Position numbers and translations under genes: made by a program. This document shows positions 34,316 to 46,950 of a stretch of 64,000 nt of DNA, piece by piece; the stretch's first letter is position 1, and the number at the start of each line of letters is the position of its first letter. A model generated the notes under the pieces. The model saw only the letters and a list, made by a program, of their open reading frames with translations, ran no database searches and was not told the DNA's origin. This DNA is from Leptobrachium leishanense. Taxonomy: Eukaryota > Chordata > Amphibia > Anura > Megophryidae. The stretch spans positions 54,378,422 through 54,442,421 of the forward strand of contig CM019069.1 of the NCBI GenBank assembly GCA_009667805.1. The letters run 5' to 3'.

Positions 34316-34535
34316 GCTAATTACTCTCTGCTTACTCTTTGCGTTCCCCATGTTAAGTATAGGAAGCTCAAAATACAGTAAGCTTGCGCTAAAAAGTGCT
34401 AATACCGATTCTTTAACCGTTTTTTTTTAACCGTTAGCGATCAGGAGGTGATCTATGCGGCATGCTACTGCCTCAATTAACCTAACGCTAATTCTCATTT
34501 ATGGAAGCGCTAGCATTAAGGAGGTGATAGGGTCC
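34316..34535 (+). mobile_element. Family C MITE, right-half fragment
   Basis: Core TTGCGTTCCCCATGTTAAGT (near 34339), then AGTACAGT-like sequence, AACCGTTAGCGAT and a degraded GATAGGGTCCC end. Confidence 0.65.
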
Positions 34536-36023
34536 CAAGTGTTTAGTAAATGAATTTATTTTCTGTCATCTCTGAGTTATATTCTAAATCATGTGTAAAC
34601 ATAAGGGGGTGTGAAAGGTTGGCTGGAAAAATACCCAAAATAGCAATTTTTTTGGGGTGGGGGGTGGGGTAGTAAGGTGGGGGACTTGCTTGGCCTTGTA
34701 AGTCAGAAAATGTTCTTTATAATAATAGATAGATGGCCCAACTACCATAATAATAATATTAATAATAACATTAATAATAATACAATTAAAATATAACAAA
34801 GGCTTATAACTAGCTGGTGACCTTTGTGTCCCCATTTAATTCATTCTGTGGAACCGTGATGAAATTATTTTACTGTATTTAATATAAAGCTTGGAAACAA
34901 AGATTTGATCTTACAAAACTGATTTTTAAACTACAAATTGACATCCCTCTGGTGGAGCATAATTCAATCAAATTAAGTTCTTTAATATAAGACTCAACGC
35001 ATTTATTCTTTATTTCCCTTGTGAAAACTATCAATATCTCTTCAACCCTCATTTCTCATTCAATTTATGTTATAGAAACCATTGGATAGCTAAACATATA
35101 TCTCATAGTGTGTATAAAAATAGACTATAATGTGAACATAACTGCTTCGCGACGACTCACAAATGCGCATCTCTACCAAAATCCTTATCTATGGCTGTAT
35201 CAGTGCTATACGTTTGATGCTGATTTTCTCAGCTTTGATATGAATATATTTTCTATTTCAGAACAAAACTAGCTATTTCTAATATTATTGTATTGTAAAC
35301 GTTGCAGAGTATTAAAGGACAGTACCACCAAAAAAATGAAATGTCCTTATTGTGTTTATTTTATGTTGTTGCTATCTTACATGTGCTTTGTTTTTCTCAT
35401 GTATCTTCGTTAAGAAAATATTTTAATCTATATGTGTCACTGGTTGGATTCATTTTGTGATCTTTTATGTTGTAAACTAACCCCCACAATATCTTTCCAT
35501 CACTTGATTCTCACTTTGTGGCAATGGCCATAGAATGGAGTCTATAGGTCAATCACTCAACTAAATCATTGTATTGTGTGGGATGTATTCAAATGAATTC
35601 ACCAGGGGGTAGATTAGAAGTGTTTTAAGATCCCTGTTTTATCTCATTCAACTGACATCACTTATCTCAGTTAGCCTTGAGAACAATAGCATCTTGCTGC
35701 CTTATCTAAATATTCCCTCTTCTACCTCATTAGCTGTTAAATACTGTAGATTAAATAAATAAGAGCAATAAAGAAAAGCTTCTGAACAGATTTTAGTAAA
35801 TGTTGCACATGGGAGAAATCCAGAATATGCAAACAGGAGATATTTTTTCCTTTTTACATGCAAATACCAACAGCGCATGTTTTATAATGTGGTTTTGTTT
35901 TAAATGCACAGGCAATCTCGTTACAGTTTATGTAAGTGGTAGTGTCCTTTTAAAGCACATACTAATTGCCCAATTTAGTTTTAACTTTGGGTCACACAAG
36001 TATCACATATATTTATTAACTCA
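34536..36023. other. Unique AT-rich intron
   Basis: Short (TAA)n tract near 34742-34785. Nothing else recognised. Confidence 0.45.
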
Positions 36024-37217
36024 TTAACCCTTTCGCTGCTGAGCCATTTCACGCCTCTGTGCTGAGCTAATTTTTACCTGTTTCGCCCATCTTGTTTAAA
36101 CGCGTTTTGAAGCCTTATTTTAGTATATGACCCAGACATATTATATATCGTTCTTTCCGGCAGACTCGGCAGATTCATAATATGTCATTATTATATGTAT
36201 ACGTCATGTCCTGTCTGTATATTATAACAAAAAATGCAATAAAATATGAATTTTCAATAATTTACAGCGTGTAAAGTGTTTTGTTTTCAAATTTTAACAT
36301 GCGAGCAATTGTGGTTATATTTTGTATGGGGTGCGCTTGTTAAAAAAATTAGAAATGGGGTCTATTTTTTGGGGGGGGAAATTACGCGATTTTTAACAAA
36401 CGCACCGCATACAAAAATCGTTAGTGCAGCATCATTGTTCACATTATAATTGAAATGGGAACAATATTGCTTCATTAACAAACCAAAAAAAACTTTTTTT
36501 TTTAATTTCTTTTTTAAATATTTTTATTTTTATTTTTATTTTTATTTTTTTTTACATGGTTATGTTTGGTATCGTTGGAAAGGCCATGCTCTGGCCGATC
36601 CAACAGTACCAAACATTAACCCCTAGCTGCCACGGATCGGGAGATAGGGGGTTCATTGGAACCCCCTATCTCCACCATTGGTGGCAGTTAGGGGTTAACT
36701 ACAGGACTGACGTCATCGTGCTATGCACGATGACGCCAGTCGTCAGGGGGCATTCCCGGAAGCTTGGCCATCATCTTGGATGTCGGCCAGCCCCGGGAGA
36801 GGATCACGATTCGGTGCTTTTTGGCGCCGAATCGTGATCTAGCACCCAAGGGGTTAAAGGCAGGCACGGTTTGGAAGGGCAGGCTGTGCCCTTCCAAACC
36901 GTGCCTGCCTTCAGCCGCAGGATCCCCAGCGATTGGGAGGGAGGGAGGAAGGACCTCCCCCTCCCTTTCAGGCACCTCCTCCGCAAACGCAAGGGGGGAC
37001 GCCTGAATTAGATGTCATTGCGCCGCCGCAATAACATCTAATGGTGCCGGCGGCAGTGCTGGAAGGACATCGAGGTTGTCAGCCTGCACCGGGGGGCACA
37101 GCGATCGGCCGCAATCCAGCCGATCGCTGGCCGCAAAGGGAGGACTCGCTCAGCGCGTCCTCCACACCCAACAGTACCTGTGGGTGGACAGCGCGTCCAC
37201 CGCAGCGAAAGGGTTAA
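36024..37217 (+). mobile_element. piggyBac-like non-autonomous element, family G (copy 2)
   Basis: TTAA at 36024-36027 and 37214-37217; terminal repeats CCCTTTCGCTGC and GCAGCGAAAGGG. Same orientation and layout as copy 1: AT-rich left half, hairpin-rich right half from about 36563. Stems differ from copy 1 by several paired substitutions. No transposase. Confidence 0.92.
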
Positions 37218-37244
37218 ATCCAACATAATTTTTTAACTAATATG

Positions 37245-37490
37245 CCAGAAAGATGTCATCTGAGCTCATTTCTATACACGCCTCTAAGCTGAAAAGCATA
37301 AAGAGAGCGTGCAGCTGCTTAGAGGAGCGGCTTTTGGTTACATTGGTTAGGTACTCACTCTACCAAGAGCTGCCATGATGGGGCGAGTGAGCTTGCGCTT
37401 CAATGGCCATTCGAGCAAACTAAAACCTCTAATTGTGTTTTGTTTCACATGGAATTGTATAGAAATGAGTGCAGATGACATCTTTTTTAT
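37245..37490. mobile_element. Small MITE with TIRs
   Basis: AGATGTCATCTGAGCTCATTTCTATACA-type left end is the inverse of TGTATAGAAATGAGTGCAGA plus TGACATCTT at the right. The internal region is duplicated at 37700-37915. Confidence 0.65.
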
Positions 37491-37699
37491 TGCTATATTT
37501 TATACATGAACTGGGTTGTTACTCCTGGTTGTTGCAGCTGCTCTGGTGAGTATAGGCGCGACACCACTTTTTCTGTATGTATGTATATTTTGTTATAACA
37601 CCAGTTAAGTCATTTTTGCTGCTGTTCCATTTTCCATGTTTTTTTTCCAACCACAAATGGGAAGTACTCGGTGCATATATAAATAAAACCCACCATTTT

Positions 37700-37915
37700 T
37701 GCCTCTTAGCTGAAAAGCAGCAAGAGAGCATGCAGCACTCAGAGGAGCAGCTTTTGGTTACATTGGTTAGGTACTCACTCTACCAAGAGGTGCCGTGATG
37801 GGGCGAGTGAGCTTACGCTTCAATGGCCATTCAAGCAAACTAAAACCTCTAATTGTGTTTTGTTTCACATGGAATTGTATAGAAACGAGCGCAGATGACA
37901 CCTTTTTTCCTGCCT
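37700..37915. mobile_element. Second copy of the small MITE
   Basis: About 90% identical to 37280-37490 over GGTTACATTGGTTAGGTACT, TGGGGCGAGTGAGCTT and TGTTTTGTTTCACATGGAAT; its left terminal repeat is missing. The period between copies is about 420 bp. Confidence 0.7.
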
Positions 37916-38866
37916 GTAGACACACGTCTGCTGTGCCTAATGATAAATCAAGCCATGTAAGGCTTTCCTTATGGATAATTTGTTGATGATATTTTAAAAG
38001 CTTAAAATGCTAGAACACAGGTAGGAACTTATCAATGTGACCATGCTTCACATATAGTTCTATTAACTCAAGGTTCTAATCCTCTAATGCTGAGAGGCAG
38101 CAACAATTTGATCTGTTCATTTTGGCAGCCCTGATAGTCACAATTTGTTCCACATTAACAGATTGCTAATACAGGGGATCAGAGATCGCCACACTAAAAG
38201 GCTCAAAACTGAGAATTAGGCTTTGCAGTTAAGCAATACCCTTGACGACATGATTACCGAGAGCATTTTCAACTTAAGCAAGACCTTTCATGTCATCGTG
38301 TAGACGTGATAAGTACAGAAGAGGACATAGGCCACTGAGCCGCAGGCCTTTAGGCCAGCACTTATTTTTAAAGACAGAAAAACAAGAATCAAATTTGGAC
38401 TTTAATATTCCTCTGGTGTCATGTCTCAGATGTGTGAAATCTGACCAGGATGGTAATTAAAGTCACTGTGAACTTGTGTCAGTAACAACAACACAGCAAA
38501 AATAAGGTGAAACTTAATCTTTTGCCATTACGTGCCCTCCAGCAGGATAATAAAGATGAAAAGACAGCATATAAAGTATAAAATATCAAATTGGAGGCAG
38601 ATTGAGAGGTTTGAGAAATTAAACCTACTTCATGTTTACACTAATTAAGCACTGCGGAAAATAACACAATTAAAATAATTTATTCCAGGGTACTTAGAGC
38701 AGTGATAAAACAAAATTTTAATAGATATCCCTACTGCCAATCCCTTTTTTACTTCAATAGTGACAAAACAGAGAAAACATTGGCGTGAACAGGGGGTGTG
38801 ATCAGGTACAACCTAAGGTGGGGGTAATTGGTCCTCATCCCATTTAGGAATGTAGATGTTCTAGAT
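37916..38866. other. Unique intron
   Basis: No repeat recognised; 38150-38640 looks single-copy and could hold conserved non-coding sequence. Confidence 0.4.
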
Positions 38867-39042
38867 CAGTGATTCCAAAACCTGTCCTCAGGACCTGCTG
38901 ACACACCAAGATTGCCAGATATCTGAAGCACAGCACAGCTGATATGATTTGCTGCTCAGTGATTGCAGGATTCAGTCTTTCCAAGGTGATCTGCAAAATC
39001 TGGCCTGGTTGAGGGTCCCGAGGACAGGTTTGGGAAACACTG
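38867..39042. mobile_element. hAT-like MITE with perfect 8-bp duplication
   Basis: TTCTAGAT at 38859-38866 and 39043-39050. Ends CAGTGATTCCAAAACCTGTC and GACAGGTTTGGGAAACACTG. Same family as 8421-8604. Confidence 0.9.
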
Positions 39043-39221
39043 TTCTAGATGTTCCTTCCCAGATTAAGAGAAAGAGCATTAACATAGACTGTACCTCTTC
39101 ATATATTAGATTGATTAGAATACAAGTTGAGCAGAATTTTCTAAAGATAAGAGCTTAATTAATACATCTTCCCATTTGTGCACATTCTAATGGAAAGGCA
39201 GTGAGCGGAAGTTCATACTAT

Positions 39222-40111
39222 CAGGGTTATCCAAAGAGATCCGAATTGCTTGAGAAAAGTAACCGAACGCTGAAAATCAGTGTTCGGTTACCTTTCCTGA
39301 CCATTCGGCTATCCAGAGAGTAGGCAATTCGCCAAATCCTGGCGAATTGCCTGAACATACGGTGCCTGTTCGGTGCCTGTTCGAGGGCAGTGAAATCCCC
39401 ATGAAAAAGCACTGCTTCGGCTATTCAGAGAACACAAACCAGCAGTGAAAGGTTCCCCTAATGCTCTGCCATTCGGTGGTTTAATTCGGCAAGTTTATTC
39501 AGGAGAATCCCATAGGCTTCAATGTTAAAAATATTCCCGTTTTAATTCAATATCTAATAAACCGTTCATTATAAAATTCTGCAGCAAAAAGTCTCTTTAT
39601 TTATAGATTTTTTAGGATACTTTAAGCATTTTTCTGATTTTTTAAAAATTTTTTTAAAAGTCCGATTTGTTTTTTTTTGTTTTTTCAGTTTACTTATTTT
39701 TTTTGTAACAGCCCTCTTTATTATCATTCCCTGGACCTCCTGTGAAAATTTCAGACATTTTCGCTCAGTAGTTTCTTTGCAAACAGCGTTTCATTTTCCC
39801 AGATTCATACAAATGGTTTTTCTAATTTATTCACTGCCTCCTCTACGTCACAGCTGCTTCGGCTCTGTGTGATTCGGCTCATGTTCGGCTTTTTCGAAGG
39901 TTAATCCAGATGTTTTTGCTTGTTTTCAGCATGCATTCGGTTAGTTTTCGTCAGGTTTGCGGCAGCTTTTCCCTGCAATTCGGGGACCTTGTGGTGCTTG
40001 CTGAATACACCGCAGGGTCACCGAAATGCAATCGGCAAAAGGAACCGAATTGAAGAGAACGAAAAGTCACCGAACGTGCGGTGACTTTTCGAATCTCTTT
40101 GGATAACCCTG
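39222..40111 (-). mobile_element. Family D MITE (copy 4)
   Basis: CAGGGTTATCCAAAGAGATC to GAATCTCTTTGGATAACCCTG-type ends, flanked by TAT. Subterminal hairpins: GTAACCGAACGCTGA/TCAGTGTTCGGTTAC at the left and AAAAGTCACCGAACG/CGGTGACTTTT at the right. Confidence 0.85.
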
Positions 40112-40353
40112 TATGTATAATTTACTGGTTCCACCAACATGGACAAAAAGAAAGCCCAGAAAAATATTTATCTACATCACCAAGTTGGATAAAATGGACA
40201 AAAGCGGTATTGACCAGCATGGCGGTGTACCAGTGTGCTAATCCACAAAGAATTGTTGTCTTTGTATTTGACAGGTGCCTTATACGGAGGCCAAGTGATA
40301 TCGTCTATGTATAGTATGCTGGACCCCCGTCAGGTTGGAGTAAGCTAGACATA

Positions 40354-41264
40354 CAGGGTAATTCAAAGAGATTCGAAAAGTCACCGCACGTTCGGTGACT
40401 TTTCGTTCTCTTCAATTCGGTTTGTTTTGCCGATCCCATTTCGGTGACCCTGCAGTGTATTCAGCAAACACCACAGGGTCCCCGAATTGCAGGGAAAAGC
40501 TGCCGCAAACCCGACGAAAACGAACCACAAAACCCAGCGAATGCACGCCGAAAACGATCAAAAACATCTGGATTAACCTGCCGAAAACCACGGAAAAACC
40601 CGAGCAGGAGCCGATCACACGCAGCGAAGCCGCCGGAAAAAGCCGAAACCGCAGACGAGTGAAGTGAATAAATTAGAAAAACAGTTTGCTTGATTGATTG
40701 AAAAGTGAAACGCTGTTTGCAAAGAAACTACTGAGCGAAAATGTCTGAAATTTACATATGAGGTCCAATGAATGATAATAAAAAGGGTTGTTACAGAAAA
40801 AATAAGTAAACTTAAAAAAAAAAAAAATCGGACTTTTAAAAAAAAAAAATTAAGAAAAATGCTTAAAATATCCTAAAAAATCTATAAATAAAGAGACTCT
40901 TTACTGCAGAATTTTATAATGAACGGTTTATGAGATATTGAATTAAAACGGGAATATTTTTAACATTGAAGCCTATGGGATTCTCCTGAATAAACTTGCC
41001 GAATTAAACCACCAAATGGCAGGGCATTAGGGGAACCTTTCACTGCTGGTTTTGTTCTCCGAATAACCGAAGCAGTGCTTTTCATGGGGTTTTCACTGCC
41101 CTCGAACAGGCACCGAACAGGCACTGTATGTGCAGGCAATTCGCCAGGATTTGGCGAATTGCCTGCTCTCTGGATAGCTGAATGGCCAAGAAAGGTAACC
41201 GAACGCTGATTTTCAGCGTTCGGTTACCTTTCTCAAGCAATTCGGATCTCTTTGAATTACCCTG
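40354..41264 (+). mobile_element. Family D MITE (copy 5)
   Basis: Ends CAGGGTAATTCAAAGAG and CTCTTTGAATTACCCTG, flanked by ATA. Opposite orientation to copy 4, from which it is separated by only 242 bp. Both subterminal hairpins are complete: AAAAGTCACCGCACG/TTCGGTGACTTTT and GTAACCGAACGCTGA/TCAGCGTTCGGTTAC. Confidence 0.88.
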
Positions 41265-43404
41265 ATAGACCCAGTTTCCGACGGCCCTAGCGCTGGGGGA
41301 AATCATTACACATGCAGGAGTACCACTCATATAGAGAATTGATTTTTTTTGTCACCTGGTGGTCCTGTGCAGCGTAGTTCTGAGAAATCGGGCTGTACAT
41401 TTTCCACCATATATGCACTACCATTTCCAGCTGCATGGTGCACCGGAGCGCCGAACATAAAGTAGGATAGTGGTTCCCAGGTCAACACTCTGTTCGTGAA
41501 CTCGCAAGAGCTACGGGTGGCTGAAGCAATGACCTGGAAACCAAGTGCGTCTATAAGTCACGCGGAACCACTAAATGTGCAGTCACAAGAACTAGGAGTA
41601 GGAAATACTCTTGGGATGTGAAAAGGGTGGTTTGAATCCGGCCTTTCCTAACAAATTCAGGACTGTTCTAAAATAAGATAGAACTAATTTCCAAGCTGGT
41701 CTCATATGTTTAAGAGATACAACAAACCCAAATAATCATCAGTAAATCCTGGCAGATGCCCCTCTATGTACAATAAGGTCTTACTGGTTTAAGATATTTT
41801 TGGGATTTGACCCAAACTGATTGTTTTGTTCTAGAGGTTATGTTACTTAAATGCTCCTAAATTCAAGTAACAAACAAAGATACTATACAGGTAAGAGGGA
41901 AATATTACAACGTGAGGCATAATTCAGTGTATAAATTTATTGTTCAAAGCGAATGATATAAGAAGAGATGATAACCATCACACCGAAATACTAAACGACT
42001 GATGACAGGTCAGTATAATTTAAATCCTTAGTGTCAGTGTCTCAAACCAGTGATTTGAAAATACCAAAACAAAGTAACAGCTGGCGTCCCGTCCACTTAC
42101 TCCAATATTTATAGGCAGATAAACAGCTCTGGGGAAAAAAATCAAGGGTTAAAGCTGTCAAACCTAATTTCATCTGTGGCCAAAAAGGTTCACACGGTTA
42201 AATATTATGCAAAATTGTGTCCCCTTGAAGACATGACATAGTAATTTTTTTCACCCAGGATGATTTAATTAGAGGTACATTTGCAGTCTCCTGCAATATT
42301 TCACAACTTACGCACAAAAACATTGAGTGGAAACATCGATTACTGCCAATAAAAATGTAACGCTGCCTTGAAATTATCCAATCTTTACCAATAATAACAT
42401 GGGTAATGGAACGCCAGAGGATCGGAAATGTTTATCATTTTGTCAGCCCTGTCTACACAGAGCGAATTACCTTCACCAGCCTCCGGAGATTTATGCTTTT
42501 AATTACCTCCGATCTGCCTCACTACTCACCAAAGCAAACAATCAATATAAATACTCTTATTTACGGGGCAGATGTAAGACATATGACAAATGATTTATCT
42601 ATCAAACCATGCTCTTTTCGCTTTTTAACCTCCTTGAAAAATACAGATCTCTGGTATCTTGTCAAACTTCAGCCACCTTTTTGTAACGATTTTATTGTTA
42701 AATAATATTGATGGAAATGCCTTGAATGGAAAGCACTGGATAAAGTATGCATTTAGGTATGTTGACCCAATAAGACATTCACCCCTTTGGACTTCACAGA
42801 GATGAGCGTGAGACCCATGTGGGATCATGCAGGGCCGGTGAAAGGATAGAGGGAAACTATTTTTTTCAGTGTGTTTGCAGTGAGAGGAGGCATCATATTG
42901 CACCATCCTCTATACAGCACAAGTATAGAACATTTGGAGGTATTTAATTTTGTATTAAGTGATATCAAAAATCACAGGTTTTAGTAACTTTCTTTCTTAC
43001 AGGCTCCAAACATGGATAACGAGCAATCTTGATATCACTGGTTATTTTTTGGCTGGATGTTCATGTCCCATGCAAAGTATAGGAAGCATTAATGTCCAGT
43101 AGGCTGCCGTAACAACTGAGTTGCAGGAGACGTTTGCAATTAGCCGGGATAATGACGAGGGCCATTGGTATTTATGATTGGGGATGTTACATTTAACGGC
43201 TCGCTTAATAACACCAATGTCTAAGGTAGAATCGGATTTCTTATAATTGCGAAGGGCTGATGAAAAATCCCAAATCTTGCTCATATTAGTGTAATTGTAA
43301 CAGTATCTAGGGTCTTTAAAGGGCTATTGTATTTTTCTATATTCAGAGGCTCCAAGACATGTTTTTTTTTTTTCGTTTTTTTAATACAATACCACACACA
43401 CAAT
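41265..43404. other. Unique intron
   Basis: An imperfect inverted repeat (GTGGTTCCCAGGTC / GACCTGGAAACCA) lies at about 41471-41554. The rest, notably 42300-42700, looks single-copy. No exon recognised. Confidence 0.45.
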
Positions 43405-43586
43405 CAGGGTTATTCAGAGAGCGGTGAAAAGCAGGAGAATGACTGGAGAATGGAAAATTCTAGGTCAAAATTGCTGATTTGGAAAGTGAGATGAAAGGGA
43501 GAATTTTTCTGGTTTGGCTAATTTAACCTAGAATTTTCCATTCTCCAGTCATTCTCCTGCTTTTCACCGCTCTCTGAATAACCCTG
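43405..43586. mobile_element. Family E palindromic MITE (copy 1)
   Basis: A nearly perfect palindrome: CAGGGTTATTCAGAGAGCGG at the left mirrors CCGCTCTCTGAATAACCCTG at the right; arms extend about 75 bp, with a central GATTTGGAAAGTGAGAT. It shares its outer 12 bp with family D. Confidence 0.9.
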
Positions 43587-43783
43587 TATGTATTATTTCA
43601 CCCACTTAATTATACTAAAAATTAAAACAAATATGGATACAGTTAATCACCATGAATATGCTGCCAGGTACAATATATGTTGAGCTTTAGGCTGCGGCTT
43701 TGTATTTAGGCAAAATAGACAATCACCTATCACTTAGAGACCTTGGATTATTTGTTTGAAACTTCAGTATACACATGACATTC

Positions 43784-44138
43784 TTAGGCTGGGGTCAGAC
43801 GAGCGGTAATAAGAGCAGGAGGAATGTTCGTGAGAGTGGACGCTCCTTCCACTCGACGCCCGTCTGACACCCGTCTGGCCACCTTGCTGAGAGCAGTTAG
43901 TGCACTCAGCGCTGCAAGGCTCGATCCTCTTATGGAAAGGATTGCGCTTTGCAGCCCTGTCGACGCGCTTCCTAGCGCTTTGACGGGGAGGCTTGCAGCA
44001 CGGCCGCTGTAACACGTGCAATTCGTGCGCAGGCATTAGCGTGTGGCTGGCCCCATGGCAGCATCACAATGCTGCGATGGATGCCGGAAAGCACGTCAGT
44101 ACGGGCACGCATAGTGCACTCGTCTGACCCCAGCCTTA
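43784..44138. mobile_element. PIF/Harbinger-like MITE, family A (copy 6)
   Basis: TTA at 43784-43786 and 44136-44138; ends GGCTGGGGTCAGACGAGCG and CTCGTCTGACCCCAGCC, a near-perfect TIR of about 17 bp. Confidence 0.88.
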
Positions 44139-44261
44139 CATGTACTCATTGTCCACACAAGTAAATGCCCACATTCGCAGAATCTGGTCTACCAAAAGAG
44201 CTGTTAGAGATTTCCTTAACTGGAAATGATTGGGTTAATGTCTTCATTGTTATATAATAAG

Positions 44262-44600
44262 AGGGGTACCACATCAGTTAGCAGGTGCTGGAACCCCCTG
44301 GAAAAAAATCTAATTCTCACCTTTTATCCAGCTGCGAGAATGGGGGCCCAATCCGTCGCTTCTGGCCACTGGGAGCAGAGTGAGACTGGGAAAAAGTCTG
44401 CAGACCTGCAGGATCTCACTAGAGAGGCGAGATCCTGCCGGTCATGTGACCTGGCAAGAGAAGCCTCCATAGAGGCCAATGGACTCCATGGAGGGGGTGC
44501 TCACGATGGCACTTTAGCGCTGCCCCGAGCATCCAGGACTCTGGTGGCCACTTCAGGGCAGGCTGCTGGTTTCAGCGCCTGCCCCATACTGGTAAAACAA
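44262..44600 (-). mobile_element. Family C MITE, partial, reverse
   Basis: Reverse copy of the GC-rich half: GTTAGCAGGTGCTGG, GAGCAGAGTGAGACTGGG, GCAGGATCTC, CATGTGACC, ATGGACTCCATGG. Confidence 0.65.
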
Positions 44601-45473
44601 GGGTGCTAAGGGGAGATTTGTGAGCGCAAATTTTTCCCCTTAGCATCCCCGTTTTAGCTGTATGCAGTTGATTTTTATAATCACTATACTCAATACTCCT
44701 AGAAGCTATGGGTTTAAAAGCTCACCAATAGATGTCCAAGGTGGTCACTGTTACCATTCTCATCCTTCCTTTGTTCACTCAATGCTGAAAAAGCTTTTTA
44801 AGAAACTATGAAATATGCTGATAATCTGGATCCAAAATAATCGTCACTGGGGAAGATGTGCAAGTGATGAATTCAATGTTTCTAAGGACTCCAGCAACCG
44901 ACAAGAATGGGTTTCCCATCAGTGTAACCATGTGTAAGAGGCCAGTGACATTTTCTATTTTAAGACCTCATTTTGCTAAAGCACACAATCTAATTTTGTC
45001 AGGCAATATATATATATTGAACAGGTAAAAATAAAATAATTACATGTAAGCATTAAACATTTTACTTAAAGTTAACAGGTACAAAATTAAATTTGTGCAT
45101 GATTTTATGCAAAAAAAGTCTGTTTTACTTATTTCCATTAACATACAATATTCACTTTGCATAGACACTGGTTGAGAATGTGTAGGTCAAAATTGTCAAG
45201 CAGAGCTTTACCAGAGGCTAAATAATTTTAATAACGCCTATTTAAGTTGAATAGTTGGAATTCTTAATCAATTTACCGCTTATAGAATAACCTGTTCTAA
45301 CTTTGTGTATGTGCATACAGGATGCCAATTACTAGGCATTCGTTAAATTGAACAACTTCCTGTATATTTGCTTCGACACTGACGAAAATAAAAAAGTTAC
45401 CAATGTACCACGTCTAACGGGAATGAAAAATATTGGCTGGAGAACTGCTCCGGAAAAAATTAAATAAAAATCA
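44601..45473. other. Unique AT-rich intron
   Basis: No feature recognised. Confidence 0.4.
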
Positions 45474-46191
45474 TAACATTCTTCGCGCAAACGTTAATGC
45501 GTGCGCAAAAACGCATTAACGCGAGGGGCAAAACCCTTTGCGCTGAATGTCGTATTACAATGTCAGCGCAAAACATGCATGTTAACGTCTACCGCGGGTG
45601 AACCTGCGCGAACGCTGCGCCAGCGTACTGTACTGCGAGTGTCCTATACTTAACATTGTGAGCGCAAATGCGTTTGTAATACCATCCGCCTACCAGCGCA
45701 CAATCTATGCGCAAAATTTAACGCACAACATTTGCGCACATAATTTTAACGTCTTTTAAAAGCTGGTGTTAACGGCAAATCTGAACGTCCTGGCAGAACC
45801 TAAATACACCAGTCCAAAAAAAAAAAAAACAGCACAGTATAGTTACACATTCTACACATACCCAAACTATAAAATTGAGAAGTTGTGCGTGTTTTTGTAT
45901 TGATGCAGCATATATGCGCAGATTGATTTTGACAGGCGCAAAAACTTAACGGGAGACAATTGTGGTTCTTAATTCTGATTGGCTGAATCGCGTGAAAAAA
46001 CAGTCCACACACCGATTTCTGCGCGCAACGTTAATGCGCGCGCGTTTTTGCACGTCTTTTTTACGCGCGTTATTTTTTGACGGATGAAAAAATGCACTCG
46101 GATTGGAATACCAGCGTTAATTTACGCGCGTTAATGTGTACAAATTAACGCACTGCACGAGCTTTTTTGCGCAAAGAATGTAATAGAGCCC
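45474..46191 (-). mobile_element. Family B MITE (copy 2)
   Basis: Left end decayed (ACATTCTTCGCGCAAACG), right end AAAGAATGTAATAGAGCCC. Core in reverse (CCTATACTTAACATTG, near 45650). Contains the uninterrupted AAAGCTGGTGTTAACGG site that is occupied by a family A MITE in copy 5. Confidence 0.8.
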
Positions 46192-46324
46192 TACATTTTT
46201 AATATCTATAAATTCACTACAAGTAAAAAAATATAAAATGCTTTAATGCACTTAAGAATCTGTATCGGAAGAAGAATTAAATCTTCAACACAGAAGAGAA
46301 GGAGAAAATCTTTGTAAAATAATC

Positions 46325-46950
46325 TGAACCCTTTCACTACCTAGCGCTTTCAGTTAATAATATGTTATAACATTTATTCAATCAGGGGGATGTGTAGTTA
46401 ACATATAGATGTAGGGTAAAATAGCAATTTTGCATAAAAAACGATATTCAGAGTTCAATGATTAAAACAATGAAAATTTGCCCATTTTTAAGTTTTCATG
46501 TATTTCAGTTTATCCTTTAGATAATTATTGCTGGGATGAAAGGTTCTAAACTCTAGATGCTGTGTATGATCTTGCACAAGTCTGCATTATTAGTGTAATG
46601 GCAGAATTGGCCTTTGTGTTTATTACAGTTTACGTAATAAAGATAGATAATAAAATGATCAAGTATCCTGCTAATGCACGTCTGAAGTGATCAAAATCAA
46701 ATTAGCAAAACAACTTCCAAAAATCACAAATAAAATCTGTAGATGATAATACCTTGGCAACTATAGTAGCACCCTGTGTCGGTAGTATATAGGAAATTAC
46801 GTCACTTATAACCATATGAATCTTATCCCTGTACAGCGGTGAGGGACCCAACGGCTCTCCCTATATTCTGCCCTCACTCTGGCTGCTGTAATGAAGCAGT
46901 AAAGTTTGTTGAGCAACGAGGATGAGGGCTGCACCCTATAGCTTCTTTAC
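46325..46950 (+). mobile_element. Family I (piggyBac-like) element, left part
   Basis: Starts AACCCTTTCACTACC, the family I terminus. Interior blocks ATAATTATTGCTGGGATGAA and GATCTTGCACAAGTCTGCAT match the other copies, in reverse order to 51193-52710. The right terminus is missing. Confidence 0.65.

Noticed and set aside
41466..41556. Inverted repeat GTGGTTCCCAGGTC / GACCTGGAAACCA as a MITE
   Set aside because: Resembles hAT-like ends but I could not find target duplications or a second copy.
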